Of a stretch of 64,000 nucleotides of DNA, positions 47,788 through 57,688 are shown one piece after another; the stretch's first letter is position 1; the number at the start of each line of letters is the position of its first letter. Both the position numbers and the translations under genes were made by a program. The notes below the pieces were generated by a model that was not told the origin of the DNA, searched no databases, and was given only the letters and a program-made list of their open reading frames with translations. This DNA is from Aurantiochytrium sp. KH105 (lineage: Eukaryota; Sar; Bigyra; Thraustochytrida; Thraustochytriidae): assembly GCA_003116975.1 (NCBI GenBank), contig BGKB01000205.1:2625-66624 (forward strand). The letters are read 5' to 3'.

Positions 47788-47849
47788 GACTGCTGCGGCT
47801 GCTGGCTCGCGCCAGTGTGCCAGTACGGCTGCTGCCATGGCTGGTACAT
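46395..47849 (-). CDS. NUFIP1: NUFIP1-like protein with C-terminal CCCH zinc finger
   Basis: A 484-residue protein. The first 160 residues are almost entirely Gln, His and Tyr. A basic cluster (SRKRKRPNRRRRGRR) follows near 180-200. Residues about 305-345 contain LGTSPEEIARWRAERRRNYPTQANI, which matches the NUFIP1 core motif. A C-x8-C-x4-C-x3-H finger (VCNRFLLSGECKVAKCRFSH) lies near 397-417, and the C-terminal 70 residues are helical. NUFIP1 (yeast Rsa1) works with Nop17/PIH1 and R2TP in box C/D snoRNP assembly. I infer the same nuclear role here. The Met at 47849 precedes the Gln tract and is the only sensible start. Confidence 0.8.
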
Positions 47850-48354
47850 GGTTCTCTCGCTCGCGCGTGGCCCGGGCCCCCGCGTCCACCGACTCGACTC
47901 ACGTCCCGTCCCGCCCGTCGCGTCGCGTCGCGTCCACCAGATGGACTCGGAGACTCGCGTCGATTCGATCGAAACTGACGCGCAGACAGGCCACGCAGAC
48001 CGCAGACAGACGCGGGCGCGCGAGACGTCTTGCTCTGCGCCACGCTGCTCCGCTCCGCCCCGCCACCTCCGGGCGCGCGGCGACCAGAGCCGGGGCTGAG
48101 GACTCGACTGCGACTTGCTCGGGGTCTGGAGTGACTAACCTCGGGAGCCACTCGAGAGCCTCTTTTCCTTGCCTTACTTTGTTTGATTTGATTTTGGCCC
48201 TTGCTTTTCGAGGTTGCTTCTCGGCCGTCGCAATACGACTCCGCTCAGAAACTCGAGCCCAGGCACGCGAGACGCTCGACGCGAGAGACTCGGTCGCGAA
48301 GGCAGCAGCCGAGCAGCGGCGGCGTAGCGAGCGGCGGCGTCGAACGCGAGGACC
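47850..48354. other. Divergent promoter region
   Basis: About 500 bp, GC-rich, between the NUFIP1-like gene and the eight-span gene. It contains GACTC repeats near 47885-47960 and a single GACTTGC at 48112. Confidence 0.5.
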
Positions 48355-49464
48355 ATGACGTGGGCCCAGGTCGACGCGGACTCCGCGCCGGTGCTGGCGT
48401 ACTTTGCCGTGCTCGGGGCCAGTATCCTGCTGGTGCTCATCACCTGGGCTCCGCTTCACGGGGGCGGCCAAGGCCCGAAGCGCTTCGTGACCCTGGCGCT
48501 CCCCTTCGCGGCGACAGCGCTTATCGTGTGCTGGAGCGAGATCTTCGCCTTCATGAGCGAGGTCTCAAAGGAAAAGGGCTGCGGACCCGGTGAGTCGCCG
48601 CTCGAGCTCTTGCACTGCAATACGCCCGCCTGGCAAGAATTTGACGTCTTTGTCCAGGCCTATGTCGACGTCACAAAGACAGCCGTTGGATGGGCTGCTT
48701 CTTCGCAGCTTCTCATGTTTGTGCTCTCAGGATGCACCTTTTTGCATCTCGAGTGTGCGAGACTCGGTGTGCCTGGCTACCTCTCGCTCGCCTATGTGCT
48801 CGTGGGCTTTCTCGGTGCAATCAGTCTCTCTTTTCCTCTGCTTTTTGGCCATCTCTTTGTACTTGCTAACCGCAGAGCCAGCGAGACGGCAGCACCGCTC
48901 GTCCCCAAGACCACTGGAACGCTCGTGTTCTGCAATCTCGTTGCAATGATCTCGGTCTTGGTGCTTCCCCACACGTACGAGTCCCATCGCCAGACTTACT
49001 ACACGTGGGCGCTCATGATTGTGCACGTCATTCTCATGGCGCCCTGCTTCGTTGGCCGACCTACGACGATCCCGGCCACGCACAAGGACGCGTCCCGCTA
49101 CCGCCTCCTCACAATAGTTTTGTACACCTTTCTGGCCGGCGCCAGTATGGTTGCACACATTCACAACAATCTGCGAGTCTCTCTCGCCTTCATGTCAGCG
49201 CGCCCGGACGCAAGTTTTGTTGACCTTTTGCGATACATTTACCTTGATCCCTTTCTGCAGTCCTTTTGCCAATGCTCCATTTCCTTTGACGTCGTCTTTA
49301 CCAGCATTGCTGCTGCTGCCTACATGATTAGCACGTCCTTTTGGCGTGGTCTTCTACTCGGCGCACTCGTACCTGTCTTGGGCATTGCCGTCACCTTTCC
49401 CCTTTTTCTGGCCCTTCAGCTCGTCGATGAAACCGTTCGTTCGACGCGGCTTCACCAAGACTAA
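48355..49464 (+). CDS. Eight-span membrane protein, unrecognised
   Basis: A 369-residue protein with about eight hydrophobic segments, near 13-33, 44-64, 110-132, 142-168, 185-205, 213-233, 248-268 and 318-355 (the last may be two spans). The loop after span 2 has a pair of cysteines (GCG and HCN). There is a conserved-looking VAHIHNNLRVS segment in a loop near 275 and another FCQCS segment near 310. No transporter or receptor signature was recognised. The first Met is at the start of the first span. It is divergent from the NUFIP1-like gene. Confidence 0.8.
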   Translation: MTWAQVDADSAPVLAYFAVLGASILLVLITWAPLHGGGQGPKRFVTLALPFAATALIVCWSEIFAFMSEVSKEKGCGPGESPLELLHCNTPAWQEFDVFVQAYVDVTKTAVGWAASSQLLMFVLSGCTFLHLECARLGVPGYLSLAYVLVGFLGAISLSFPLLFGHLFVLANRRASETAAPLVPKTTGTLVFCNLVAMISVLVLPHTYESHRQTYYTWALMIVHVILMAPCFVGRPTTIPATHKDASRYRLLTIVLYTFLAGASMVAHIHNNLRVSLAFMSARPDASFVDLLRYIYLDPFLQSFCQCSISFDVVFTSIAAAAYMISTSFWRGLLLGALVPVLGIAVTFPLFLALQLVDETVRSTRLHQD

Positions 49465-49783
49465 AGAGATTCCCGCTTCAAGATTTTCGCTCGTATGCTC
49501 GCAGATGTCTTTTCATATGTAGTCCCCGTACGTTTTTGCGACATACCTTTCCTCCTTCAACAGCAACAACACTACTTTGCTCGACATGCTGCCTCCTTCA
49601 CTTCTGTTCTGGTTTTGATTTTCTTTTCCTTTTCGAAAGGGCTGGGTAGGTGGGTTGGCTAGGAGAGAGGATACGCTCCTTCCTCAGGCCTGTTTTAGTC
49701 TTTGCCAAGCCTCCTCTATCTCTCCACGGCCTCGATGAGCTTTGCCTTTATCCCGGTCTCGCCCTTTGCATAATTGAATCAAG

Positions 49784-49947
49784 TTTTGAGTTGGACTTTT
49801 ACAAAGCTATTTTGAGCTGGAATGTTTTGGTACAAATCTTCTTTGAGCTTGGACTCCATACAAAACTGCTTCGCCTTGATATTTTCACAATGTTGTTCTG
49901 AATTGAACTTTACACATCGCTCTTTCGAGCTGGGATACTTGTGTTTT
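49784..49947 (+). repeat. Degenerate tandem repeat, about six units of 26-31 bp
   Basis: Units begin near 49784, 49810, 49841, 49869, 49895 and 49922 and share a loose consensus TTTTGAGCTGGACTTTTACAA with unit-specific changes. The array lies 320 bp after the eight-span gene. Confidence 0.6.
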
Positions 49948-50418
49948 CAAACGAAAATGAATGCAGGCCCAAGTTCTTCAAACATCGCATTTCACGAATC
50001 AAGTATCAAGCGGCTGCCCGGGGCCGGCAGAGACGGCTCGTCGCTTTATTTTCGCGCACCTCAGCGCATGTGTTGAAGCCTATTTTCCACGACGTCACTG
50101 GCTTGTCAGTGGATGAGGAGAAGTTGGCAACAACAAAGAGAAGACAAAAGACTCGCACGTGCCGGCTGTGGTTCACCATCCTGCAGACTTGCAATCGTTC
50201 CGCCGGGACGGCGGAGCGGCGATGACGTCGCGACAATGCAAGAGCCACTCCCTTTCGGCGTGCATGCAATCGACTGGCACGCACCGACGCACCTCGTGCG
50301 TGGTCCCCCACCACCCTCCTGCAGATTCCAGCGCGCGTAGGTTCTCCTCAAGCTCACAAGTTCTTGTAAGCTCTCGCTGGCTGCTGCTGCGCGGAGCCGA
50401 AGCAAATCAGCAACATGA

Positions 50419-50697
50419 CCTCGCGCGACGCCGAGCGCTGGCGACCGGCATCTCGATGTGGCGAAGACGCTCAACAACATTGCCAGTGTGTTCTATTTAC
50501 AAGACCGCTACGAGGAGGCCTTTGCGTACTACGAGGAATCGCTGTCGATCTACAAGGAAAGTCTTGGCGACCGGCATCCCGAAGTGGCAAAGACGCTCAA
50601 CGACATGCGAATCACGAGAGCGAGAATGCAAGCGAGCACAAAGAGACGGTTCTCGCTGCAAAAGCTCGCGTGCCTTTGGGGCAAAAGAAGAACCTAA
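50419..50697 (+). pseudogene. Kinesin-light-chain-type TPR fragment
   Basis: The frame from 50419 reads GDRHLDVAKTLNNIASVFYL, then YEEAFAYYEESLSIYKESLG, then GDRHPEVAKTLNDM. That is one full 42-residue tetratricopeptide unit and the start of the next. The two GDRH blocks are 126 bp apart (50440 and 50566). Upstream the frame is closed by a stop at 50416, there is no ATG in this frame before the unit, and downstream it runs into unrelated basic sequence and a stop. I read it as a relic of a multi-TPR gene. Confidence 0.65.
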
Positions 50698-50997
50698 TTC
50701 CGGACAATAATTTTTTTTGAATTCATTCGCAAGTCCGATTTTTTCGTCACTCAAATTGCGATCAGCAATTCAACCTTCGCTGGAAAGGGGTCTTCAAGGT
50801 CACCAGCGAGAAATCTTGCGGGAGATTTCGAACCTGGATTTCTTCTATTTCTACACGCGCTTCAAAGCTCTAAACATTGCAATTTCCAATCCATGCTTCA
50901 CAGATGATATAGCTTTTCCCTTTTCTCTGTGCAAGAGCAATTTCGACGCCCCAAATAATCATCGGTTTGAGCTGAATCACAACCTTGGCGCAACTCC

Positions 50998-51530
50998 GTG
51001 ACTCGCATACAAGCGTATATTCGCATGTTCACGTGCAGTCGCATTCTTCGTTCTTGTCTTTATTCGTCCGAGTCGTTGTCATCGGAGTCAGGCATTCCAC
51101 GGTACGGAAATCACATTACCCAAGAAGTTGCTGTTCGAAGTAAGCTCGTGTCGGTGGGAGATGCCGTATCAGTTGCTCGCGAAGCTGCGCAGGTCGTACG
51201 CGCAGTTGCCGCCGACGGTCGCGGTCTTGCTGCTGGCATAGGAGGGCATACAAGACAAAAGCGCTGCACCTTTCGAATGGATTTACCTGGAGAAGCGGAC
51301 ATCAACACGGAGATCGAGCGTTTTTTCCAGGCTTCAGAAGGATAATCGACCGCTCGACACCCCAGCGGGCCGAGGGATGGACAAGCGCTACAATTCTACC
51401 TTCGAGAAGCTATCGACGAGAACTTTATGAGGGAGAAGGCCCTCAATTACTTTCAGATCCAGTGGGGCGCAATTAAGGCGGCGTGGACTGCGCTCGAAGG
51501 GCCGAAGCCAAGTAGGTTCCTCTAGGACAA
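50998..51530 (+). pseudogene. Possible eroded coding sequence
   Basis: One plus-strand frame is open to a TAA at 51343, then resumes with protein-like sequence (FYLREAIDENFMREKALNYF, then QIQWGAIKAAWTALEG) before another stop near 51523. Composition is gene-like, but two in-frame stops and no recognised domain suggest a decayed gene. It could also be chance. Confidence 0.3.
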
Positions 51531-51878
51531 GACCATTACCAACAAAAAGAATGATACAGATGCGAAGAGCTCGGCAAGAACCCTTTCTGGCGAATCTGAA
51601 GCTCTTTCAAGCTGGGACAAAGCTGTTTTCCGCTGAGACTTTACATTTCATGCTGTTCCCAATACCTGCTTGGCACACGTCGTTTTCAGAGATGATCACG
51701 AACGGAGACATTAACAAATCTGGCTACAGTTATACGAAGAAGAAATGACGATAATTGAGCGACCAGCAAGTTCCTTGCCGCTTTCACACCCAAGAGCTCG
51801 CTTCCGTTGCAAGCTGAGGTTCTGCACAGCCTGTAATTGAAAAAAGAGAATGTAAGAATAAGGGCGCGACAGAGCAGC

Positions 51879-52781
51879 TCAGACATCCACCGATCGTCGC
51901 CGGTCGCTATATTGGGGCCCGCTGCTGCTCTCCACGAGGGGCGCACCCGGGGAGACCTGATACACATCATCGTCATCGTCGCCGCGGTGCGGAGATACAT
52001 AGACCATGATGGCGCAAAAGAAGCAAATGAATTGGAGAAAGATGAGAAAGCCCGACGCAATGCCCAAATACAAAGTGTACTCGGTGGCAAGCGTTTTAAT
52101 CTTGCTCTTGCAAAAGAAGTCGGCAGGAAGTGCAGCCGCAGCGGCAGCCTCTGCGTCATCGTCCGTGGAGTCGTCGTAGGACGGAAAGGTGGTATGCAGG
52201 ACCTCAATGGTAGTGTGATAAGATGAACAATCCTTGTCAGTTCCCGAGATTTGCGAGTCGAGGAAGGAGGCCAAGGTTTTGTTGTAGTCTTCGTACAGGT
52301 ACGTGAGTTCGTACGAGATTCCGCAGCACTTGAAACTGTTTTGCGTGTTGACCCAGTCGACCGGCTGCTCCTCGGCGAAGTCAACGAGCTCGAGCTCGAG
52401 CTTCTCCTGACCAGATGCCACCAAATCGTTAAGCCCCGGGATGGAATCCTTATCGTGCACATAGAGTCCCAAAAAGATACTAATCATCATCTGCCCCACC
52501 ATGGTCACGGCGACCAGGAATACAAAGAGTCCAAGCAGCAGCTTGCGTTGCGTGAGAGCGGCTGCTAATCCGAGCAGCGACACCAGCATGATCACAACGG
52601 CAAGAGCGATAGCGCTGAGAAGGGTCCAGTCCGGCACGGACTGGACAACATTGCCACCCATGTCGGTCTTGAGAAAGACAACTGCAGTGATCAGCCAAGC
52701 CGTGGCCAGCAGAGTCGTCAAGATGTTGATGGCTTTGAGGAGCATCCTCGAGCATGAGTGGTGGCGTTTCGAGAGAGGCAT
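51879..52781 (-). CDS. Tetraspanin
   Basis: A 300-residue protein. Membrane spans lie near 15-37, 52-76, 81-107 and 235-260. The large loop (about 108-232) carries Cys152-Cys153-Gly154 and later Cys residues, plus an N-glycosylation site (NKT). The short C-terminal tail has a run of Asp, then Ser/Pro-rich sequence. It should act as a membrane organiser at the plasma membrane or in endosomes. The Met at 52781 was chosen. A Met at 52811 would add MRKKKKKKKK, encoded by a CTT/AAG microsatellite. Confidence 0.88.
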   Translation of the reverse strand: MPLSKRHHSCSRMLLKAINILTTLLATAWLITAVVFLKTDMGGNVVQSVPDWTLLSAIALAVVIMLVSLLGLAAALTQRKLLLGLFVFLVAVTMVGQMMISIFLGLYVHDKDSIPGLNDLVASGQEKLELELVDFAEEQPVDWVNTQNSFKCCGISYELTYLYEDYNKTLASFLDSQISGTDKDCSSYHTTIEVLHTTFPSYDDSTDDDAEAAAAAALPADFFCKSKIKTLATEYTLYLGIASGFLIFLQFICFFCAIMVYVSPHRGDDDDDVYQVSPGAPLVESSSGPQYSDRRRSVDV

Positions 52782-53585
52782 CTTCTTCTTCTTCTTCTTC
52801 TTCTTTCTCAAAAACTTGAGAGCTCAGCAGCGTAAAGCACGGTATATACACTCGAGCACGCAAGATGTGACGGGGAACACGTCTCGAGCGATAGCGTTTT
52901 GCAGAGAGCCGCGCGCGCCTTGCACACACGAGCGCTCTGATTAGGTTCGCTGGGTAGGTAGTCGGTAGGTAGCAGCGTAGCGGCACGTGCAGAGGGAGGG
53001 GAGGGACGCGGTCTGCGGACAAAGAACAGGTGGTCGCGAACGCGCGCGCTGCCTATACCCGTCGGCCCGCGCGTCGCGCACCTGCTAGGGCACCACTCGT
53101 TGCGAAAACGAAGGGGAAAGGGTTTGCAGCGCGTGTGCAGCGAGGAGGAGCTTCTGGTGGGCACAGAGTTGGCACTTTTCATTTTGTTTTTCTGCAAAAA
53201 TGGCAATAAAATGTTGGTGTAGTGTGAACCGGCGCAACGCAAGTTTCCAGTACAAGCCTGCACGCGTGTGTGTGCAGACGGAGAAAGATAGGTCATCTTG
53301 AATTCGAAATCGACGACGATGCTGATGCGAAGCAAGAGTCGTAGAGGTCAAGAGTGGCGTTACGAGCGATATCATTTTGATTTGAAGCTTTGGCTACGGT
53401 GGCTAGAAAGGAAAAGGAAAAGAAACGCAAACTCGAAACCAAAGGATGCGCACAGGCGCCATCGTTCGCCGTCGGTGCGAGTCGCTCGCAGTCCGTGCAG
53501 TGCATGCAGCCTATGCCCCACCAGGGTCTGCTCTTGCAAAGCAGTAGTACCCGTATCCTCTTGTGTCTCGACGCCTCAGACTTCT
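52782..53585. other. Intergenic region, starting with a CTT repeat
   Basis: (CTT)n from 52782 to 52805 lies directly against the tetraspanin start codon. The remaining 780 bp contains AATAAA near 53203 and no supported gene. Confidence 0.5.
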
Positions 53586-55442
53586 TTAGTCGAGCTTGAT
53601 GCTGGCGTAAATCTGGCGGTTGAAAAAGAAGGCTGCAAAGAAGCCGACACAGCCCGTCAGGAGGCCGAAAGAGATGGCAATGAGCCCCATGTACGCGAAA
53701 TAAATCACGGTTCCCACAAAATGCAACTCGAGCCTGCTCGAATAGTACAGAATCGAGTACAAAAAGAGGTAAAGCGACGAAGAGCCCGAAGTGAGAAACG
53801 AACGCCACCACCAGTGGTAATCCTCGGAACAGAGCTGAAAATAGCAGAGCACAATGGTAATCTCGGCGCAAGTAGCAACGAGGATAATCAGCACGAGCGT
53901 GAGGAAGCCAAAGACGTAGTAAGGGCGCTTGCCCCAGATACTCGAGAGCAAGAAAAAGAGCTCAATGAAGACAGCACCAAAGGGAAGAATGCCACCGACC
54001 AGAATTGTCACGGCAGGATTCATGTAGAATGGCTGCTCGGGGATCTGACGCGGAATCTGGTTGTACCGGCACGGGTTCTTAATTTCCTCGCGCTTGAAGC
54101 CAGCAAAGGAACCGAGCGCGCAGAGCGGGAACGAGATGCCCATCCAGAGCACGAGTAATGCGATCATGGTGCTGAACTTGACGGCGCCCGAGGAGCCGGC
54201 CTGCCAGACAAAGAGGTTGACAATGAAGAAAACTGCAAATACAGTGCCGGGGTACAAGACCGCAGTCAGGTACAGCGACCGCCGCCACTGCTTGCCGCCG
54301 AACATCTTGTACAGGCGGGCAGACACGTAGCCTGCAGGGTAGCCCATGCTCACAAAGAACAAAAGCATCGCTGTCATGAGACCACCGCGGTTCGCAGGGC
54401 TCAAAAAGCCAAGCAGCGCAAAGAACATGAGGATCACCGTCATGCAGAGAATCTGCACGCCGCTACCGCAAAAGACGCTGAGCAGGAGAGGCGACGTGCT
54501 CGGCGGCCGAAAGACGTCGCCGTGCACGAGCTTCCAGCCAAACTCCTCCTGCGTCTCCTCGGCCGACTGTTCCTCATTGTAGCGGGCGATGTCCTTGTGC
54601 AGCGTGCGCATCATGATCATAGCCACCATACCTGTGAGAAAGAGAACAATCATGAGCGAGTTCGAGATAGAGAACCAGTGAATCTTGTCATTTGGCGCGC
54701 TGTTCAGGTAGATGTCCCAGCGCGAGGCCCAGGGAACGTCGCTCTCGTACCACTCCACATCGTAGGTCCACGATACCAGCTCGCCGCCCTTCATGATGGT
54801 CTGCGCGCCGTTCGCGTCGCACGAGACCGAGTCCCCGGTGCGCTTGTGCGCAATCGACTGCGGAACTACGATGAAGCCGACCACGCGGAAACCTTCAAAC
54901 GACTCTGGGTTCTGGTGCACGCGAATCTGGAACTTGATGTGGTTGTGAATATAAAAGGTGTCCTGGACCTTGTTGCCCAGCAGGTAGCCCTCCTCGTAGG
55001 CCTCAAAGGGCGTGTTGTCATCGTACAGCTGCACGGCCAAGGGAAGGTTGTCGATGATCCAGTGCACGCGGTACTCGTCGGCAATCATGTTCTGGAACAT
55101 CTTGACATCATCGTCGGTGTATCGCAGGGTGCACAGCACTTTGCACATTTCCTTCTTGTTCATGCGAAGGTCATAGAGCGAGCTCTCGATCGTGTCGCCT
55201 GCGAGAACTTCACCGAGGTTCTCCGGTGCGTTCTTGATGTGCTCAGGCTTGCACACCGGGAGCGAGTAGTACTCAAAGGGCAGCTGCGTCTTGATGGAGA
55301 TGAGCTTGTTCACCTCCATGTCCACCTTTTCGTCCTGCTTGAACTGCCGCGGTGCCACGCCAGGCAGATAAAAACCGTGCGACTCCGTCGCAAGGCACGC
55401 CACCGCCGCGACGGCGGCCACCACGAGGCTTCGCATCGTCAT
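53586..55442 (-). CDS. TM9SF (EMP70) nonaspanin
   Basis: A 618-residue protein. A signal peptide is followed by the family's mature N-terminus FYLPGVAPRQF and VNKL. A luminal domain of about 210 residues precedes nine predicted membrane spans in the C-terminal half. The protein ends in IKLD, which fits the KXD/E COPI-binding, Golgi-retention signal described for this family. TM9SF proteins take part in Golgi and endosomal sorting and in surface delivery of membrane proteins. The length fits the family. The frame is open to 55778, but those 112 extra residues are Arg/Ala-rich and the signal peptide sets the start at 55442 (or 55436). Confidence 0.95.
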   Translation of the reverse strand: MTMRSLVVAAVAAVACLATESHGFYLPGVAPRQFKQDEKVDMEVNKLISIKTQLPFEYYSLPVCKPEHIKNAPENLGEVLAGDTIESSLYDLRMNKKEMCKVLCTLRYTDDDVKMFQNMIADEYRVHWIIDNLPLAVQLYDDNTPFEAYEEGYLLGNKVQDTFYIHNHIKFQIRVHQNPESFEGFRVVGFIVVPQSIAHKRTGDSVSCDANGAQTIMKGGELVSWTYDVEWYESDVPWASRWDIYLNSAPNDKIHWFSISNSLMIVLFLTGMVAMIMMRTLHKDIARYNEEQSAEETQEEFGWKLVHGDVFRPPSTSPLLLSVFCGSGVQILCMTVILMFFALLGFLSPANRGGLMTAMLLFFVSMGYPAGYVSARLYKMFGGKQWRRSLYLTAVLYPGTVFAVFFIVNLFVWQAGSSGAVKFSTMIALLVLWMGISFPLCALGSFAGFKREEIKNPCRYNQIPRQIPEQPFYMNPAVTILVGGILPFGAVFIELFFLLSSIWGKRPYYVFGFLTLVLIILVATCAEITIVLCYFQLCSEDYHWWWRSFLTSGSSSLYLFLYSILYYSSRLELHFVGTVIYFAYMGLIAISFGLLTGCVGFFAAFFFNRQIYASIKLD

Positions 55443-56435
55443 CGCGCCGACGTCGCGCTTCCCCGCGCCGGTCTTTGCCTGCCTGCCGAGCTCTCGCGCG
55501 CGCTCTCGCGAGAGAGAAGGAGAGAGTCGACGAGCGCGAGGAAACGATGGAGACGACACCTTCGATGGATACGGAGGGCGCGAGTCCTCGACCCGGCGCG
55601 CGCCGCGCAGGTTCGGGGCGCGCAAGAGGCGGCGGAGCCCGCGCTGCGCGTCCCCTGCTGCTGCTGCTGCTGCTCCTCCTCCTCGGCTCCTCGCTCGCAG
55701 CGCAGCGCAGCGCGGCGGGCGATGAAGGCGATGCGCTAGTTGCGTGTTTCTTCTGCTTCTTCCCCGCCTCGCTTCCACGATCGCCCATCGACGCCCGAAG
55801 GAGACGACGCCACGCAGTTACGCCGCCACTGCGGATCTCCCCCTCGGGGCCCCGCGCCCTCTGGCCGCATGCACCTGCCTGGCGTAGGTGCAACCGTCGG
55901 TATAACCGACCAGTTTCAAAACTTTATCATCTATCCGAGAGGAGGGAGGATTTACCGGGTCACCAAGGGAAGGACGGGGTGGACGAGAGCACAAGCCACA
56001 GTGACGGAAAATCCAGGAAGAAAACGGCAAGAACGAAAACAGAACGAAGAGAACGAATCGAGGCGGAATTAAAAAAAAAACTTGAAGCGCAATGAGAGAT
56101 GGAGATCATCAAATCAGCAATCCCATTCGTGACGCGGAGAGAGGGAACGAACGACACGGGGCGCGTCGGAGACTCGCAGCGCGCGAGCAAGAGTGCGCGA
56201 GAGAGCGCGAGAGTGGAGAGAGAGAACAAGGCGTCCGCTTCGCGACGCCGTCCGCAGGACGAGCGAGAGCGACAGGAAAAGCGGGGCAACGCACGCGAGA
56301 GAGCTCGCGCAAACTGCGCTACACCGACGGCGCAGCGCAATTGACAAATAGACAGACAGGCAGACGGACGGGCAAGCTGCGCGCCCGCCTCGCGCACTGT
56401 GCAAGTATCAAGGGAAAAGAAAACAAGACCTGAGA
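55443..56435. other. 1 kb divergent intergenic region
   Basis: GC-rich near the TM9SF start, with a (CTG)n and CTC run at 55660-55690. The middle and right part are purine-rich (GAGA and GCGA). Probably holds both promoters. No gene seen. Confidence 0.5.
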
Positions 56436-57290
56436 ATGGCTGAGGCCGTGGTGGTCGCCCTGCGCGCCTCGCACCTGGAACGTGAAGACAGCGAAAGATG
56501 GCTCCGAGCCTTGCTCCGACGCGCAGGAAAACCAAGTGGCCCCAAAAATGCAGAAACGCATGACGAGGCCAAGGATCATGGCGAAAAAGAGCAAAAGAAG
56601 CTTCTTGGCTGGCCTTGCACAGCAACGTACGATGTCATAGTCCCTACCTTTGAACGCATGCGTACTCTTGCGGATCGCATGCTCGAGGACGCGGAGGCGC
56701 TGCGCGAGGGTGGTTTCCAGCGCATTGCGTGCGTACGGGACGCCAAGGGCTGGGACGTTATCATTTGCGGCACACCAGGAAGGCTATTCGAAGCACGAAC
56801 ACAAGGGTTTGCGCTTCTTCGCGTCCATCTTTATCGGGATGGCGGCCTGCGCTTGTTGCGTCCTTGTGACCTTGCATGGTCTCGTCGGGTTCTTTGGCTG
56901 CTTGATCTGCGCGTTGGACTCCGGACAGCCAACGCGTACATTTCTACGCTTGGTGGTGGGCATTTCCTCTGCCGCCAGCTTGACCAAGCTGAAAACATGG
57001 CGCTGCGTCAGCTAGCCGTGGCCTATTGGCTGGGAGACCCTGTTCTCGCCAGTCAGTGCCGCATTCATCTTGCTTACAACATTATGCAGCGCGGCAAGCT
57101 CGGCTTGGCCCGCTGGTGGATTCTTCGCGAATGGAACTTTGTGCACCGCTTGGACCACGATCTCCTGAAATCCATGCTCAAGTCAGCCTGGCATTACCGC
57201 CGTCAGCTCGTACGTCATCGTCACGTGTTATCTCAAACGCCTCAGGACCGTCTCCGGGATAGTTTTGCGCGTCAACGTTTTGTCTCATGA
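56436..57290 (+). CDS. Helical repeat-like protein, unrecognised
   Basis: A 284-residue protein. The N-terminal 60 residues are charged. The middle has a mixed alpha/beta look (DAKGWDVIICGTPGRLF). Residues 165-240 (AYISTLGGGHFLCRQLDQAENMA and onward to CRIHLAYNIMQRG) resemble paired helices of a TPR-type repeat. The C-terminus is basic. I could not name a family. The Met is at the first position of the open frame and follows ctgaga. It is divergent from the TM9SF gene. Confidence 0.72.
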   Translation: MAEAVVVALRASHLEREDSERWLRALLRRAGKPSGPKNAETHDEAKDHGEKEQKKLLGWPCTATYDVIVPTFERMRTLADRMLEDAEALREGGFQRIACVRDAKGWDVIICGTPGRLFEARTQGFALLRVHLYRDGGLRLLRPCDLAWSRRVLWLLDLRVGLRTANAYISTLGGGHFLCRQLDQAENMALRQLAVAYWLGDPVLASQCRIHLAYNIMQRGKLGLARWWILREWNFVHRLDHDLLKSMLKSAWHYRRQLVRHRHVLSQTPQDRLRDSFARQRFVS

Positions 57291-57688
57291 TCACCTGAGA
57301 CTCTGTGCATGGATTGGCGACATATACACAAAGAGAGAGAGAGGGATATCGAGCATGTGCTGCTGGACCTGGGCGCAGATCTTTTGAATTTGATCACATA
57401 TTTATTCCATCATTTGTTATATAACAGCGGGGATGGACAAAATCGTAGAGTAGGGGATGAATGCATGTAAGGAGAAGATTTGCGACTTCCTATCTTTCTT
57501 CTCCCTTTTTCATTCTTTTTCGATTTTCTTCCTGATTCGTCTTTTTTCTTGTTACTTGCATTCTTCGCTGCCTTTGCTGCTGCTGCTGCTGCTGCTGGAG
57601 GTGGTAATACTGGTCTGATGTAGATAAACGAGTGAGACGGCAAAGGCTTGCTACTCATTTGCTTACCTTGACGCTGACTCAACAAACC
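57291..57688. other. Convergent intergenic region
   Basis: AT-rich, with a (CTG)7 run near 57577-57597 and a pyrimidine-rich segment near 57490-57545. No gene seen. Confidence 0.5.

Larger units (their letters stand above)
49465..51878. other. 2.4 kb relic region without an intact gene
   Basis: A lower-GC region holding a degenerate 26-31 bp tandem repeat (49784-49947), a TPR fragment (50419-50697) and an eroded reading frame (50998-51530). Nothing else with domain content is visible. Confidence 0.55.
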
